Of a DNA stretch of 64,000 nucleotides, positions 8,468 to 16,364 are shown piece after piece (positions within the stretch are counted from its first letter, which is position 1; every line of letters begins with the position of its first letter). The notes under the pieces are model-generated. The model had not been told where the DNA came from. It searched no databases and saw nothing but the letters and a program-made list of their open reading frames with translations. This DNA comes from Paenibacillus sp. R14(2021) (GTDB lineage Bacteria; Bacillota; Bacilli; Paenibacillales; Paenibacillaceae): the NCBI RefSeq assembly GCF_019431355.1, contig NZ_CP080269.1, positions 1,116,001-1,180,000 on the forward strand, read 5' to 3'. A program made the position numbers and the translations under genes.

Positions 8468-9190
8468 TTAAGGCCTGGATGATCGTTTAACGTATTTCTT
8501 GAATTTTTTCGTGCGCACAATTTGAGCATCCTGATCTGATAATAATTTCTTGTCCGATACCTTCCATGTATGAGAATATCGATTCTTCCTTCGAAAGGCC
8601 GCGAAGTTAAACCGGGACGTGGTATATACCTTAAATCCGTTTCTTAAGCATGCGGATACGAAACGTACATCCGTCCCCAATCGTGCTCTTACAAATTTGA
8701 CATGCCGGAATACCCTTTTGTGATACATAATCGTAGCCCCTGCTATTTTCTTGCATTTGGTGTAAGGCGGGACCGAAGTCTTGCGATACAACAGGATGGA
8801 TTTATAAGGGAAATAAAAAAAGCAAGAGCGTTTGCCGACGACATCGGCATTCGAAAGGATAAACTGTTTCATCGCTTCCGGAATATAATTTGGCGCATAG
8901 TAATCATCGTCGTCGAATTTCGCGATGTAGCGGTATCTTGCACGGGCGGTCGCGTAATTAAGGCAATCACCTAAAAATTTATTCTGGTTTTGTCTAAATA
9001 TCCGTACGTTTCGATAGCGCAGCGCTTTTTTCTTGTAATGATTGATATTTAAATTGTCCTTATTAAGGACGATAATCAATTCTTTTTTCTTCCACTTTTG
9101 ACGCGTATAATTTTTGAAAATTCTATCGATATGCTTCGATCGGATGGTCGATGTAACAATCGTTACGCCTCTCTTAGCGTTTTTCCCCAT
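8468..9190 (-). CDS. Glycosyltransferase family 2-like protein
   Basis: 240 aa GT-A-fold glycosyltransferase. The N terminus VTIVTSTIRSKHIDRIFKNY, a middle GDCLNYATARARYRYIAKFD and the metal-binding DDDDYY (about residues 106-111) match GT2 enzymes. No membrane segment is apparent. The protein is very Lys/Arg-rich and the gene AT-richer than the operon before it. ATG 9190 has AAGGAG 8 nt upstream. Its neighbours are a divergent nucleotide-sugar dehydrogenase and a GT-D fold protein, which suggests a surface or spore-coat glycan pathway. Donor and acceptor unknown. Confidence 0.85.
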   Translation of the reverse strand: MGKNAKRGVTIVTSTIRSKHIDRIFKNYTRQKWKKKELIIVLNKDNLNINHYKKKALRYRNVRIFRQNQNKFLGDCLNYATARARYRYIAKFDDDDYYAPNYIPEAMKQFILSNADVVGKRSCFFYFPYKSILLYRKTSVPPYTKCKKIAGATIMYHKRVFRHVKFVRARLGTDVRFVSACLRNGFKVYTTSRFNFAAFRRKNRYSHTWKVSDKKLLSDQDAQIVRTKKFKKYVKRSSRP

Positions 9191-9323
9191 GCATTTTTCT
9201 CCTTTTCAAAGGAAAGTACCCCAATTAGACGAACGGCACCCGTCATTGGTCGTCAACATCTTCCATTCTTTTAAATATTTTAATAGAGAAGCAGCAAGGT
9301 GAGAGGGGTGTTTTTCAACCACG

Positions 9324-10652
9324 ATGGAAAAGAGGAATTCAACTTTAATTGGGTATGGAAATGGGAGAGGAAAAGTCGCCATAATAGGTCTCGGATTTGT
9401 CGGATTACCGCTTGCGATTGCGTTCGTACGCAAAGGATTCGAGGTTATCGGGATCGATTTGGATGAAAAGAAAATAAAAACAATTCAAGCTGGAATGAGT
9501 TATATCCAGGATGTTTCAGAGCATGAAGTCGAACATGCGGTTTCCGGAGGCAAATTGTTTGCAACGATGGATTATTCCATTTTGTCGTCAGCTGATTCCA
9601 TTGTTGTTTGCGTGCCTACCCCGTTATCTCCTGAAAACACCCCAGATCTGAAATTTTTGATTGATGTAAGCTGCAGGTTAATTCCCGTGTTAAAGCCGAA
9701 CCACCTTATCGTTATCGAAAGTTCAACATTTCCCGGGACGACGAAAGAGGTTGTTCAGCCCATTTTGGAGCAAAGCGGATTCGTTATCGGCCAAGATCTG
9801 CACTTGGCTTATTCACCGGAAAGAGTCGATCCCGGAAACCGCAGCTTTCAAATGCACGAAATACCGAAGGTGGTCAGCGGGATAACCGAGCGCTGTCTGG
9901 AAAGAGTCAGCAGGCTTTACGAGCACATTTTCGATAAAATCGTAGCCGTGTCCTCGACTGAAGTCGCAGAAACGACCAAGCTGCTCGAGAACACGTATCG
10001 GCTGGTGAATCTATCATTTATCAATGAATTCGCTCAGCTATGCGATAAATTAGAGGTTGATGTATGGGAAGTGATTCATGCTGCCGCCACGAAACCATAC
10101 GGATTCAGTCCTTTTTATCCCGGTCCGGGAGTCGGCGGACATTGCATACCGGTCGATCCTTTATATTTGCAATGGAAGGCAAAGCAAGTCGGTGCCTCTA
10201 GTCGATTCATCGAAATATCGCATGTCATCAATGAATCCATGCCGGAATATATCGTTGAACGGGTACTGGCACATCTGCCCACAGGTAAACCGATCTCGGC
10301 GTCCTCCGTCCTTATCTATGGGGTAACCTACAAAAAGGATACCGTCGATATCAGGGAGTCTCCAGCCATCCCTATAATTCGATTATTGCTAAAACAAGGC
10401 ATAGGAGTCCGCTATCACGATCCGTATATGGATTCCATGCAATTGGATGACGAAACAATATGGAGCAGTGTCGCCTTAACGGCTGAGGAGCTCGCGAATG
10501 CGGACTGCGTTCTTATTCTCGTCGACCATTCCAGCATCCCGGCGGAGTTCATTTCGGAGCACAGCACGTTTATTTTTGATACGCGTAACAGGATAACAAG
10601 TGTAAAAGCTGGAGCCAAGCTTGTGAAGCTAGGCAATAGCGCTTCAATCTAA
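9324..10652 (+). CDS. Nucleotide sugar dehydrogenase (UDP-HexNAc 6-dehydrogenase type)
   Basis: 442 aa UDP-glucose/GDP-mannose dehydrogenase family enzyme. It oxidises the C6 hydroxyl of a UDP-sugar to a carboxylate with two NAD+. Seen: Rossmann motif GLGFVGLPLAIAF (about residues 22-34), CVPTPLSPENTPDL, ESSTFPGTTKEVV, AYSPERVDPGN, the central ETTKLLENTYRLVN, and GPGVGGHCIPVDPLYLQWK with the catalytic Cys. The GGHCIPVDP form and VDPGN variant fit UDP-N-acetylglucosamine or -mannosamine dehydrogenases (WbpA/WecC) better than UDP-glucose dehydrogenase. ATG 9324 has only a distant GAGAGGGG. It is divergent from the GT2 gene and convergent with the GT-D gene. Confidence 0.88.
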   Translation: MEKRNSTLIGYGNGRGKVAIIGLGFVGLPLAIAFVRKGFEVIGIDLDEKKIKTIQAGMSYIQDVSEHEVEHAVSGGKLFATMDYSILSSADSIVVCVPTPLSPENTPDLKFLIDVSCRLIPVLKPNHLIVIESSTFPGTTKEVVQPILEQSGFVIGQDLHLAYSPERVDPGNRSFQMHEIPKVVSGITERCLERVSRLYEHIFDKIVAVSSTEVAETTKLLENTYRLVNLSFINEFAQLCDKLEVDVWEVIHAAATKPYGFSPFYPGPGVGGHCIPVDPLYLQWKAKQVGASSRFIEISHVINESMPEYIVERVLAHLPTGKPISASSVLIYGVTYKKDTVDIRESPAIPIIRLLLKQGIGVRYHDPYMDSMQLDDETIWSSVALTAEELANADCVLILVDHSSIPAEFISEHSTFIFDTRNRITSVKAGAKLVKLGNSASI

Positions 10653-10686
10653 TCTTGAAGGAGCTTCCATTCACGCATTATCGTTT

Positions 10687-11376
10687 TTACATCTTCATAG
10701 GGGCTTTGCCAAAATCGACAGCGACCTTTCCGGTTGCTGCAGCTATCTTCGGTGCTAGGATGACTGCATTTACGCCGCAAGAAATAAGTGCGATGTCAAA
10801 TTTGCGCTTCAACTTTCTTACTCGTCTTAGGGTCGAATTTATTTGGCTGTAGTTAGAAAACGGGATGGTCGCTGTCACACGAAGACGATAGGGTTTCTTT
10901 TTCAAAAGTGATTTAATATGGAACGGATTTCGATTAATGACAAGTATCCGTTTGCCTCTAAGCATTTTTCGGAACTTAGGCTTCCGCACGGCAATACGGT
11001 TGATGCAGGCATGACAGGTTCGTTTCGGCTTTAAATTGAAGTAACGGAATGTTTGATTGGTTAAATTTCTCTTCAAGTATCGCGGCGCTCGAATCATACG
11101 GTCATTTTTTGGAAGTATGCCGACGATCGTGGCATTACGGATGGAACGGACGATCTCGTCTCGGATCTCTAGGTTCGGGAAAGGGATGCCTTTCCTTCCT
11201 TTTTTCGCCATGGCCGCCCAGGGTTCCCTCATCACTTTACGAAACGACCATACCGATTTTTGAGCCAATACGATATTTTCGCCGTCGCCGATTCGAACCA
11301 GCGACAAGGGCCTTTTTCGCTTCAATGCATTATCTAATTGACGCAATACCTGAGTGGTTGATAAATTTTTTGCCAT
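10687..11376 (-). CDS. GT-D fold glycosyltransferase-like protein
   Basis: 229 aa protein resembling the GT-D (DUF1792) glycosyltransferase fold first described for streptococcal DGT1. The N-terminal LSLVRIGDGENIVLAQ (about residues 24-39) contains the characteristic R-x-GDGE segment, and the C-terminal GVNAVILAPKIAAATGKVA followed by VDFGKAP matches the family end. The protein is basic and has no transmembrane helix. AAGGGG lies 7 nt before ATG 11376. It is tail to tail with the nucleotide-sugar dehydrogenase, only 34 nt apart and without an obvious terminator. A glycan-assembly role is inferred from fold and neighbours. Confidence 0.75.
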   Translation of the reverse strand: MAKNLSTTQVLRQLDNALKRKRPLSLVRIGDGENIVLAQKSVWSFRKVMREPWAAMAKKGRKGIPFPNLEIRDEIVRSIRNATIVGILPKNDRMIRAPRYLKRNLTNQTFRYFNLKPKRTCHACINRIAVRKPKFRKMLRGKRILVINRNPFHIKSLLKKKPYRLRVTATIPFSNYSQINSTLRRVRKLKRKFDIALISCGVNAVILAPKIAAATGKVAVDFGKAPMKM

Positions 11377-11542
11377 CGTATTCCCCTTTTCGATACGTTA
11401 AGATAGAGACTGCCAACACCCCCATTATACGTAGACGATTGCTAATCAGGATGGGTTATTGCCTGCATAGATATAAATAATCCAAGGTGAACCGCTTTTT
11501 GGAGGAACGATATTTAATATTTAAGATAAGCTGTCTAAGTGT

Positions 11543-12463
11543 CTAAGATAAGTACGATATTCCGGTCAGCGATTCCGAGATCTCCCACAGCCGCTTGGTC
11601 GAGCGCCGGTCATACTTGGAGAGCACGGAGGTATCGATTACAGGATAGCCTCTGTTGCCGCCCTTCCCGTCAGGACCGATGTATTCGCCTCCCTTGAGCG
11701 CTGGATTTGTTGCTGCGAACAAAGTCGGCAATGCACCCATTTCCGCGGATTGGGTGCGCAATAGCTTCACCACGAGTTTCATGAGCGGACTGGGCTGTTT
11801 ACCGGAACCGAGCGAATACAAATTCGTGTTCGCTCTGCCTGGATGACTGCTCAAGCTGATGGTTGCTGCGCCGCTCGCCCTCAACCTTTCATTCAGCTCA
11901 TAGGCAAACAACAAGTTAGCAAGCTTGCTCTGTCCGTAGAATTTCACCCGATTATAGCCGCTGCTTCCATCTAAATTATTGAAATCGATCTTAGCGCCTT
12001 TGATCACGGAGCTGCTCAGCGTAACGACGCGCGAGGACGGAACATTCTTCATCATAGGCAGCATAAGGCCGGTAAGGGCAAAATGTCCGAGATGATTGCT
12101 GCCGAACTGAAGTTCAAACCCGTCCTTGGTCTTCTCGAACGGCGGGGTCATGACGCCCGCATTATTGATAAGTAAGGTAAGGGAATCATAACTTTCGCGA
12201 TACGCTTGGGCAAATTCACGGACGCTCGCAAGATCGCTCAGATCCAGCTTCATGAGCTTCAGCTTCGCGCCTGGATGTTCCTTCCTCAGGTGTCTAGCGG
12301 CCTCTTCCCCTTTGTGCAAATTCCGGACGGCGAAGATCACCTCCGCCCCCTTCGCCGCGAAAGCCCGCGCGGTTTCGTAGCCGATTCCGCTGCTTGCGCC
12401 TGTAATCACAACCCGTGTACCGTGCTGATCCGGCATTCGGCCGCTTGTCCATTCGTTGCCCAT
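11543..12463 (-). CDS. SDR family oxidoreductase (retinol-dehydrogenase-like)
   Basis: 306 aa SDR, second gene of a two-SDR operon. The start at 12463 (MGNEWTSG) is set by AGAGGAGG 7 nt upstream; an earlier ATG two codons before would sit directly on it. [20 protein letters not shown] (cofactor motif, about residues 22-41), LDLSDLASV, NNAGVM, VTLSSSV, and YGQSKLANLLFAYELNERL (Tyr-x3-Lys) resemble the long, RDH-like SDR branch. It follows the 246 aa SDR by 31 nt and probably shares its TetR-controlled promoter. Substrate unknown. Confidence 0.9.
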   Translation of the reverse strand: MGNEWTSGRMPDQHGTRVVITGASSGIGYETARAFAAKGAEVIFAVRNLHKGEEAARHLRKEHPGAKLKLMKLDLSDLASVREFAQAYRESYDSLTLLINNAGVMTPPFEKTKDGFELQFGSNHLGHFALTGLMLPMMKNVPSSRVVTLSSSVIKGAKIDFNNLDGSSGYNRVKFYGQSKLANLLFAYELNERLRASGAATISLSSHPGRANTNLYSLGSGKQPSPLMKLVVKLLRTQSAEMGALPTLFAATNPALKGGEYIGPDGKGGNRGYPVIDTSVLSKYDRRSTKRLWEISESLTGISYLS

Positions 12464-12494
12464 ACCCATTCCTCCTCTACTTAGCCGCTCCTGA

Positions 12495-13235
12495 TTAAGG
12501 CAGCAATGTTGGGCTGACAATCATTTCGTTGACCGAGACATCGCTTGGCTCATTAATTGCGAACGCAATCGCTCTGGCAATGCTGGCAGGAGAAATGGCC
12601 AAGCTGGTCATCTGACTAACCATAGCTCTGACTTCAGGACTGCTGATCGTATTCGTCAACTCGGATTCAGTGAGTCCCGGAGAGATGATCGTGGATCGAA
12701 TACGAGAGGAAGGCGACTCCTCCATGCGAAGCCCCTCTGAGATCGCCCTTACCGCAAACTTCGTCCCGCTGTATACAGCCGACAACGGATGCACATGATG
12801 GCCCGCAACGGAGGATAAATTGATGATATGACCCGATTGCTGTGCTCTCATAGTCGGCAACACCGCCGCAATACCATACAATACCCCTTTGATATTGACG
12901 TCGATCATTTGATCCCACTCTTGAACCTTCAGATCGTGAAGCATGGAAGCGGGCATGACGCCAGCATTATTTACAAGAACATCGATGCGTCCATAGTGCT
13001 CCAATGCAAAATGTGCCAGCTTCTGCATGTCTTCGGATGAAGTTACGTCAGTCTGCCTATAAACGGCTTCGCCGCCAGCTTGATTAATCTCGTTAACGAC
13101 CGCTTGCAAACGATCCGTTCTTCTAGCCGCCAATACCAGCTTTGCACCGTTTTGCGCCAACAATCTAGCAGAGGCTTCCCCGATCCCGCTGGATGCACCC
13201 GTAATGATTACGACCTTCGCTGCTATGTTTTCCAT
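12495..13235 (-). CDS. SDR family oxidoreductase
   Basis: 246 aa classical SDR, first gene of the operon divergent from tetR at 13404. [38 protein letters not shown] and [18 protein letters not shown] carry the cofactor and Ser-Tyr-Lys catalytic positions. The sequence is close to the YdfG/serine-3-dehydrogenase-like group common in Bacillales ([12 protein letters not shown] near the C terminus), but the substrate is not determined. ATG 13235 has TTGGAG 8 nt upstream. Two inverted repeats lie in the gap to tetR, so repression by that TetR protein is likely. Confidence 0.9.
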   Translation of the reverse strand: MENIAAKVVIITGASSGIGEASARLLAQNGAKLVLAARRTDRLQAVVNEINQAGGEAVYRQTDVTSSEDMQKLAHFALEHYGRIDVLVNNAGVMPASMLHDLKVQEWDQMIDVNIKGVLYGIAAVLPTMRAQQSGHIINLSSVAGHHVHPLSAVYSGTKFAVRAISEGLRMEESPSSRIRSTIISPGLTESELTNTISSPEVRAMVSQMTSLAISPASIARAIAFAINEPSDVSVNEMIVSPTLLP

Positions 13236-13258
13236 TCGTATCGCTCCAATTCAATTAA

Positions 13259-13294
13259 ATTCAACAGACGTTGATTATCTGACTGCTGTTGAAT
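13259..13294. promoter_or_regulatory. 9-bp inverted repeat, candidate operator in SDR/tetR gap
   Basis: ATTCAACAG (13259-13267) and CTGTTGAAT (13286-13294) are perfect inverted arms 18 nt apart, 24 nt upstream of the SDR start. A repressor operator for the divergent TetR protein is plausible; a leader hairpin in the SDR mRNA is an alternative. Confidence 0.45.
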
Positions 13295-13361
13295 ATTATT
13301 ATATAGAGGCGCTGAATGATAACAATCGTTAATACAGGAGCTAATGTTCACTAAACAACAA

Positions 13362-13378
13362 GAACAATTGTATTGTTC
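13362..13378. promoter_or_regulatory. 17-bp palindrome, candidate TetR operator
   Basis: GAACAAT-TGT-ATTGTTC is a perfect palindrome of TetR-operator size, 25 nt upstream of the tetR start at 13404. It is the better autoregulatory site of the two repeats in this gap. Confidence 0.55.
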
Positions 13379-13403
13379 ATTTACTGAGGGAGGCGAATCA
13401 GCC

Positions 13404-13979
13404 ATGGCTGCTGAAGCCAAGATCGATCGGCGCATTGTAAAGACCAAAGAAGCGATTAACAAGGCCTTTCTTGAATTGTTTGTATCCAAAGCGTTCGAAC
13501 AGATTACGATCAACGATATTTCCGAGAGGGCCAATGTCAACCGGGGAACGGTCTACCTCCATTACACGGACAAATATGATCTGCTTAATAAATGTATCGA
13601 GGAGCATTTCAGCCGGATGTTTCTATCCTGCAAGCATACCGATACACAGAGCGAGCCGACCGAAATGATTGGCCAGATCAAGCCTGTTTTTGATTATTTC
13701 GAGGCGCACTTCCTCTTCTTCTCTTCGATGCTGTCGAAAACGAGGAGCTCTGTATTTCGAGAGCGCATGCTGGAGTTCGTTACGGCTAATATCATCGAGA
13801 AGCTGGATAAACAAGACATAGGACCTGGCATGGATAAGCATGTAATGACGCAGTTCATGGCTTCCGCGCTCGTTGGAACGATCGAATGGTGGATTGTAAA
13901 CCACATGCCGCATTCACCGCAATCGATGGCAGAGCAGCTAAAGCAATTGTTCGAAAGGAAGGCCGTTTATCCCTTGTGA
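13404..13979 (+). CDS. TetR/AcrR family transcriptional regulator
   Basis: 191 aa TetR regulator. The N-terminal HTH is clear: TKEAINKAFLELFVSKAFEQ, then ITINDISERANVNRGTVYLH with Tyr and the YTDKYDLL helix. The C-terminal ligand domain (FFSSMLSK...MTQFMASALVGTIEWWI) resembles the DhaS/YxaF-type C domain. The start at 13404 (MAAEAK) has GGGAGG 9 nt upstream; an upstream ATG at 13344 lacks one and lies before the operator palindrome. Divergent from two SDR genes, which are the likely targets; the inducer is probably a carbonyl or small hydrophobic compound (inference). Confidence 0.9.
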   Translation: MAAEAKIDRRIVKTKEAINKAFLELFVSKAFEQITINDISERANVNRGTVYLHYTDKYDLLNKCIEEHFSRMFLSCKHTDTQSEPTEMIGQIKPVFDYFEAHFLFFSSMLSKTRSSVFRERMLEFVTANIIEKLDKQDIGPGMDKHVMTQFMASALVGTIEWWIVNHMPHSPQSMAEQLKQLFERKAVYPL

Positions 13980-14086
13980 GTGCTGACTGCTTGGATAAAT
14001 AGGCCTTCAGGTTGGAACATTATAGGCATATCGAAGGCGTGGAGCCTCAAGCAAAGTCAATTGCTCAGGTGAGGAGCGTAAGGTGT

Positions 14087-15760
14087 ATGAGCCCAAAGGT
14101 TGACAAATTGTCCATTGCTGCGCTAGGCGGCGTGAATGAAATTGGAAAAAACATGTATATCCTTCAATACAATGATGACATCATCGTCATCGACTGCGGA
14201 TCCAAATTTCCCGATGACAGCCTGCCGGGCATCGATGTCATTATTCCGGATATTACGTATTTGCTGGAAAATCGGGAGCTCATCCGGGGCTTGGTCGTCA
14301 CGCATGGACACGAGGATCATATCGGCGGCATTCCTTATGTAATGAAACAATTGAACATACCCATCTACGCGACACGCTTAACGCTTGGCCTCATTCAAGC
14401 CAAACTGAAGGAGCACGGGCTGCTCAGCACAGCGCAGCTGCATAGCATCGACTCAAACTCGGCGCTAACGCTCGGTGATATTGCGGTTCGCTTCTTCAGC
14501 ACGAATCACAGCATCCCGGATTGTCTTGGCATCACCTTCGAGACACCGCAAGGGACCGTCGTTCATACCGGCGATTTCAAATTCGACTTCACGCCTGTCA
14601 ACGAACAATACGCAGACATTCATAAGATGGCCCAAATCGGCTCGAATGGTGTCCTGGCGTTATTGTCCGAGAGCACGAATGCGGAACGTCCGGGCTTCAC
14701 GCCCTCCGAACGCGTCGTCGGCGAGCATATCGAAGAAGCGTTCAAGAAGGCCGAAGGCAAAATATTTCTGTCCACGTTCGCCTCCAACGTTCACCGGGTT
14801 CAGCAGGTTATCAACGCCGCGGAGAAGACGAACCGCAAGCTGATTCTGCTCGGTCGAAGCATGATCAATGTGGTAGACATCGCTTCCTCACTCGGTTATC
14901 TGCGCGTACCTGACGGTATGCTGATCCAAGCGGATGCCGTCAAGCAGTATGCACCGGATAAGCTCGTCATTCTCTGTACCGGCAGTCAAGGCGAGCCGAT
15001 GGCCGCACTATCCCGGCTTGCAAGCGGCGCGCATCGGCAAATCCACGTAGCTCCCGGCGATACGGTTATTCTGGCCTCCTCCCCGATTCCGGGAAACGAG
15101 CGGAACGTCGCCCGGATCGTGGACCAGCTGTTTGAACGCAAAGCAATCGTCATCTACGGTTCGGGCACAGTTACCGGCATGCATGTCTCCGGACATGCGA
15201 GCCAAGAAGAGTTGAAGCTGATGCTGACCCTAATGAAGCCCAAATATTTTATCCCCATTCATGGCGAATATCGCATGCTCCATCAGCATCGGCTCATTGC
15301 AGAGGCTGTCGGCGTCGAAGCCGAACATATCTTAATCGTCAATAACGGCGATGTTGTTGATCTTACCGATTCAGTGGCGCGTCAAGAACGTAAAATCCCG
15401 AACGGGAACACCCTTGTCGACGGACTTGGAATCGGGGATGTCGGTCATATCGTGCTTCGCGACCGCAAAGTGCTGTCCGAGGACGGCATCGTAATCGTCG
15501 TCGTATCCATCGCCAAGTCGGATGGTAAAATCGTCTCGGGGCCGGATTTTATTTCGCGCGGCTTCGTCTATGTTCGCGAATCCGAAGGGCTCATGGAAGA
15601 AGCGCAACGGATCGCGGTTAGCTGTATTAAACAGCTGCAGGATGCAGATACGCATACATGGAGCAGCTATAAGAACACGCTTAAAGACGCCATCGGGAAG
15701 TGCCTCTACACCTATACCAAACGGCGCCCTATGATAGTTCCGATTATCATCGAGATTTAG
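14087..15760 (+). CDS. Ribonuclease J
   Basis: 557 aa metallo-beta-lactamase/beta-CASP ribonuclease. It acts in RNA 5'-end processing and decay. Metal motif THGHEDHIGGIPY lies near residues 70-82; VHTGDFKFD, the beta-CASP STFASNVHRVQQV, GSQGEPMAALSRL, HVSGHASQEELKLM and the C-terminal FVYVRESEGLMEEA are all present, so it should be active. The start at 14087 (MSPKVD) gives the usual family length; upstream in-frame ATG 14012 would add 25 unconserved residues. Both RNase J1 and J2 features occur; this may be an accessory paralogue, since the main rnjA often lies elsewhere. Its stop overlaps the stop of the convergent adenosyltransferase gene. Confidence 0.93.
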   Translation: MSPKVDKLSIAALGGVNEIGKNMYILQYNDDIIVIDCGSKFPDDSLPGIDVIIPDITYLLENRELIRGLVVTHGHEDHIGGIPYVMKQLNIPIYATRLTLGLIQAKLKEHGLLSTAQLHSIDSNSALTLGDIAVRFFSTNHSIPDCLGITFETPQGTVVHTGDFKFDFTPVNEQYADIHKMAQIGSNGVLALLSESTNAERPGFTPSERVVGEHIEEAFKKAEGKIFLSTFASNVHRVQQVINAAEKTNRKLILLGRSMINVVDIASSLGYLRVPDGMLIQADAVKQYAPDKLVILCTGSQGEPMAALSRLASGAHRQIHVAPGDTVILASSPIPGNERNVARIVDQLFERKAIVIYGSGTVTGMHVSGHASQEELKLMLTLMKPKYFIPIHGEYRMLHQHRLIAEAVGVEAEHILIVNNGDVVDLTDSVARQERKIPNGNTLVDGLGIGDVGHIVLRDRKVLSEDGIVIVVVSIAKSDGKIVSGPDFISRGFVYVRESEGLMEEAQRIAVSCIKQLQDADTHTWSSYKNTLKDAIGKCLYTYTKRRPMIVPIIIEI

Positions 15761-16341
15761 TTGGCTTCGCCCTGCTTGTTCGGACCGCTATAAGCCTGAT
15801 GCAGGATCGATTCAGAGCATCCTTCCAGGTGATTGACGAAGCGAGCAGCGACGAACAGCAGGTCGGACAGCCGGTTCAAATAGGCCAGGACAATGGGGTT
15901 GATCTCCTCTTCCTTCCATACGAGCGCGGCCGCTCGTTCCGCACGGCGAACGATCGTTCTCGCCGCATGAAGCGCAGCGCCGCACAGATGGCCGCCAGGC
16001 AATATAAATTGCGTTAATGGAGGAAGGCTTGCGTCCATCTCGTCGATCTGCTCCTCCAAATAACGGACATCCTCGTCCGTAATCGGCCACGCGACCTTAA
16101 TCAGCGGCGGAGTTGACAGTTCCGCACCTACATGGAACAGCTTCGTTTGCACGATCTGCAGCAGCTGCCGGAACGATGCCCACTCCTCGCCATTACCAAG
16201 CGCCGCGAGTGCCAGACCAATCATGGAATTCGCTTCGTCGCATGTCCCGTAGGCATGAACGCGTACGTTATTTTTAGACACCCGTTTCCCATAGACTAAG
16301 CTGGTTTGCCCCTTGTCTCCTGATTTCGTGTAGATTTTCAT
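15757..16341 (-). CDS. Cob(I)yrinic acid a,c-diamide / cob(I)alamin adenosyltransferase, PduO type
   Basis: 194 aa ATP:corrinoid adenosyltransferase. It makes the adenosylcobalamin used by the IcmF mutase encoded 23 nt upstream in the same operon. Motifs: KIYTKSGDKGQTSLVYGKRV (ATP-binding loop at the N terminus), YGTCDEANSMIGLA, LPGGHLCGAALHAARTIVRR, and NRLSDLLFVAARF. AGAGGAGG lies 9 nt before ATG 16341. The TAA stop (15757-15759) overlaps the TAG stop of rnj (15758-15760) on the other strand, with no room for a terminator between them. Confidence 0.93.
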   Translation of the reverse strand: MKIYTKSGDKGQTSLVYGKRVSKNNVRVHAYGTCDEANSMIGLALAALGNGEEWASFRQLLQIVQTKLFHVGAELSTPPLIKVAWPITDEDVRYLEEQIDEMDASLPPLTQFILPGGHLCGAALHAARTIVRRAERAAALVWKEEEINPIVLAYLNRLSDLLFVAARFVNHLEGCSESILHQAYSGPNKQGEAN

Positions 16342-16364
16342 TGTAATCCCCTCCTCTGCTGGCC

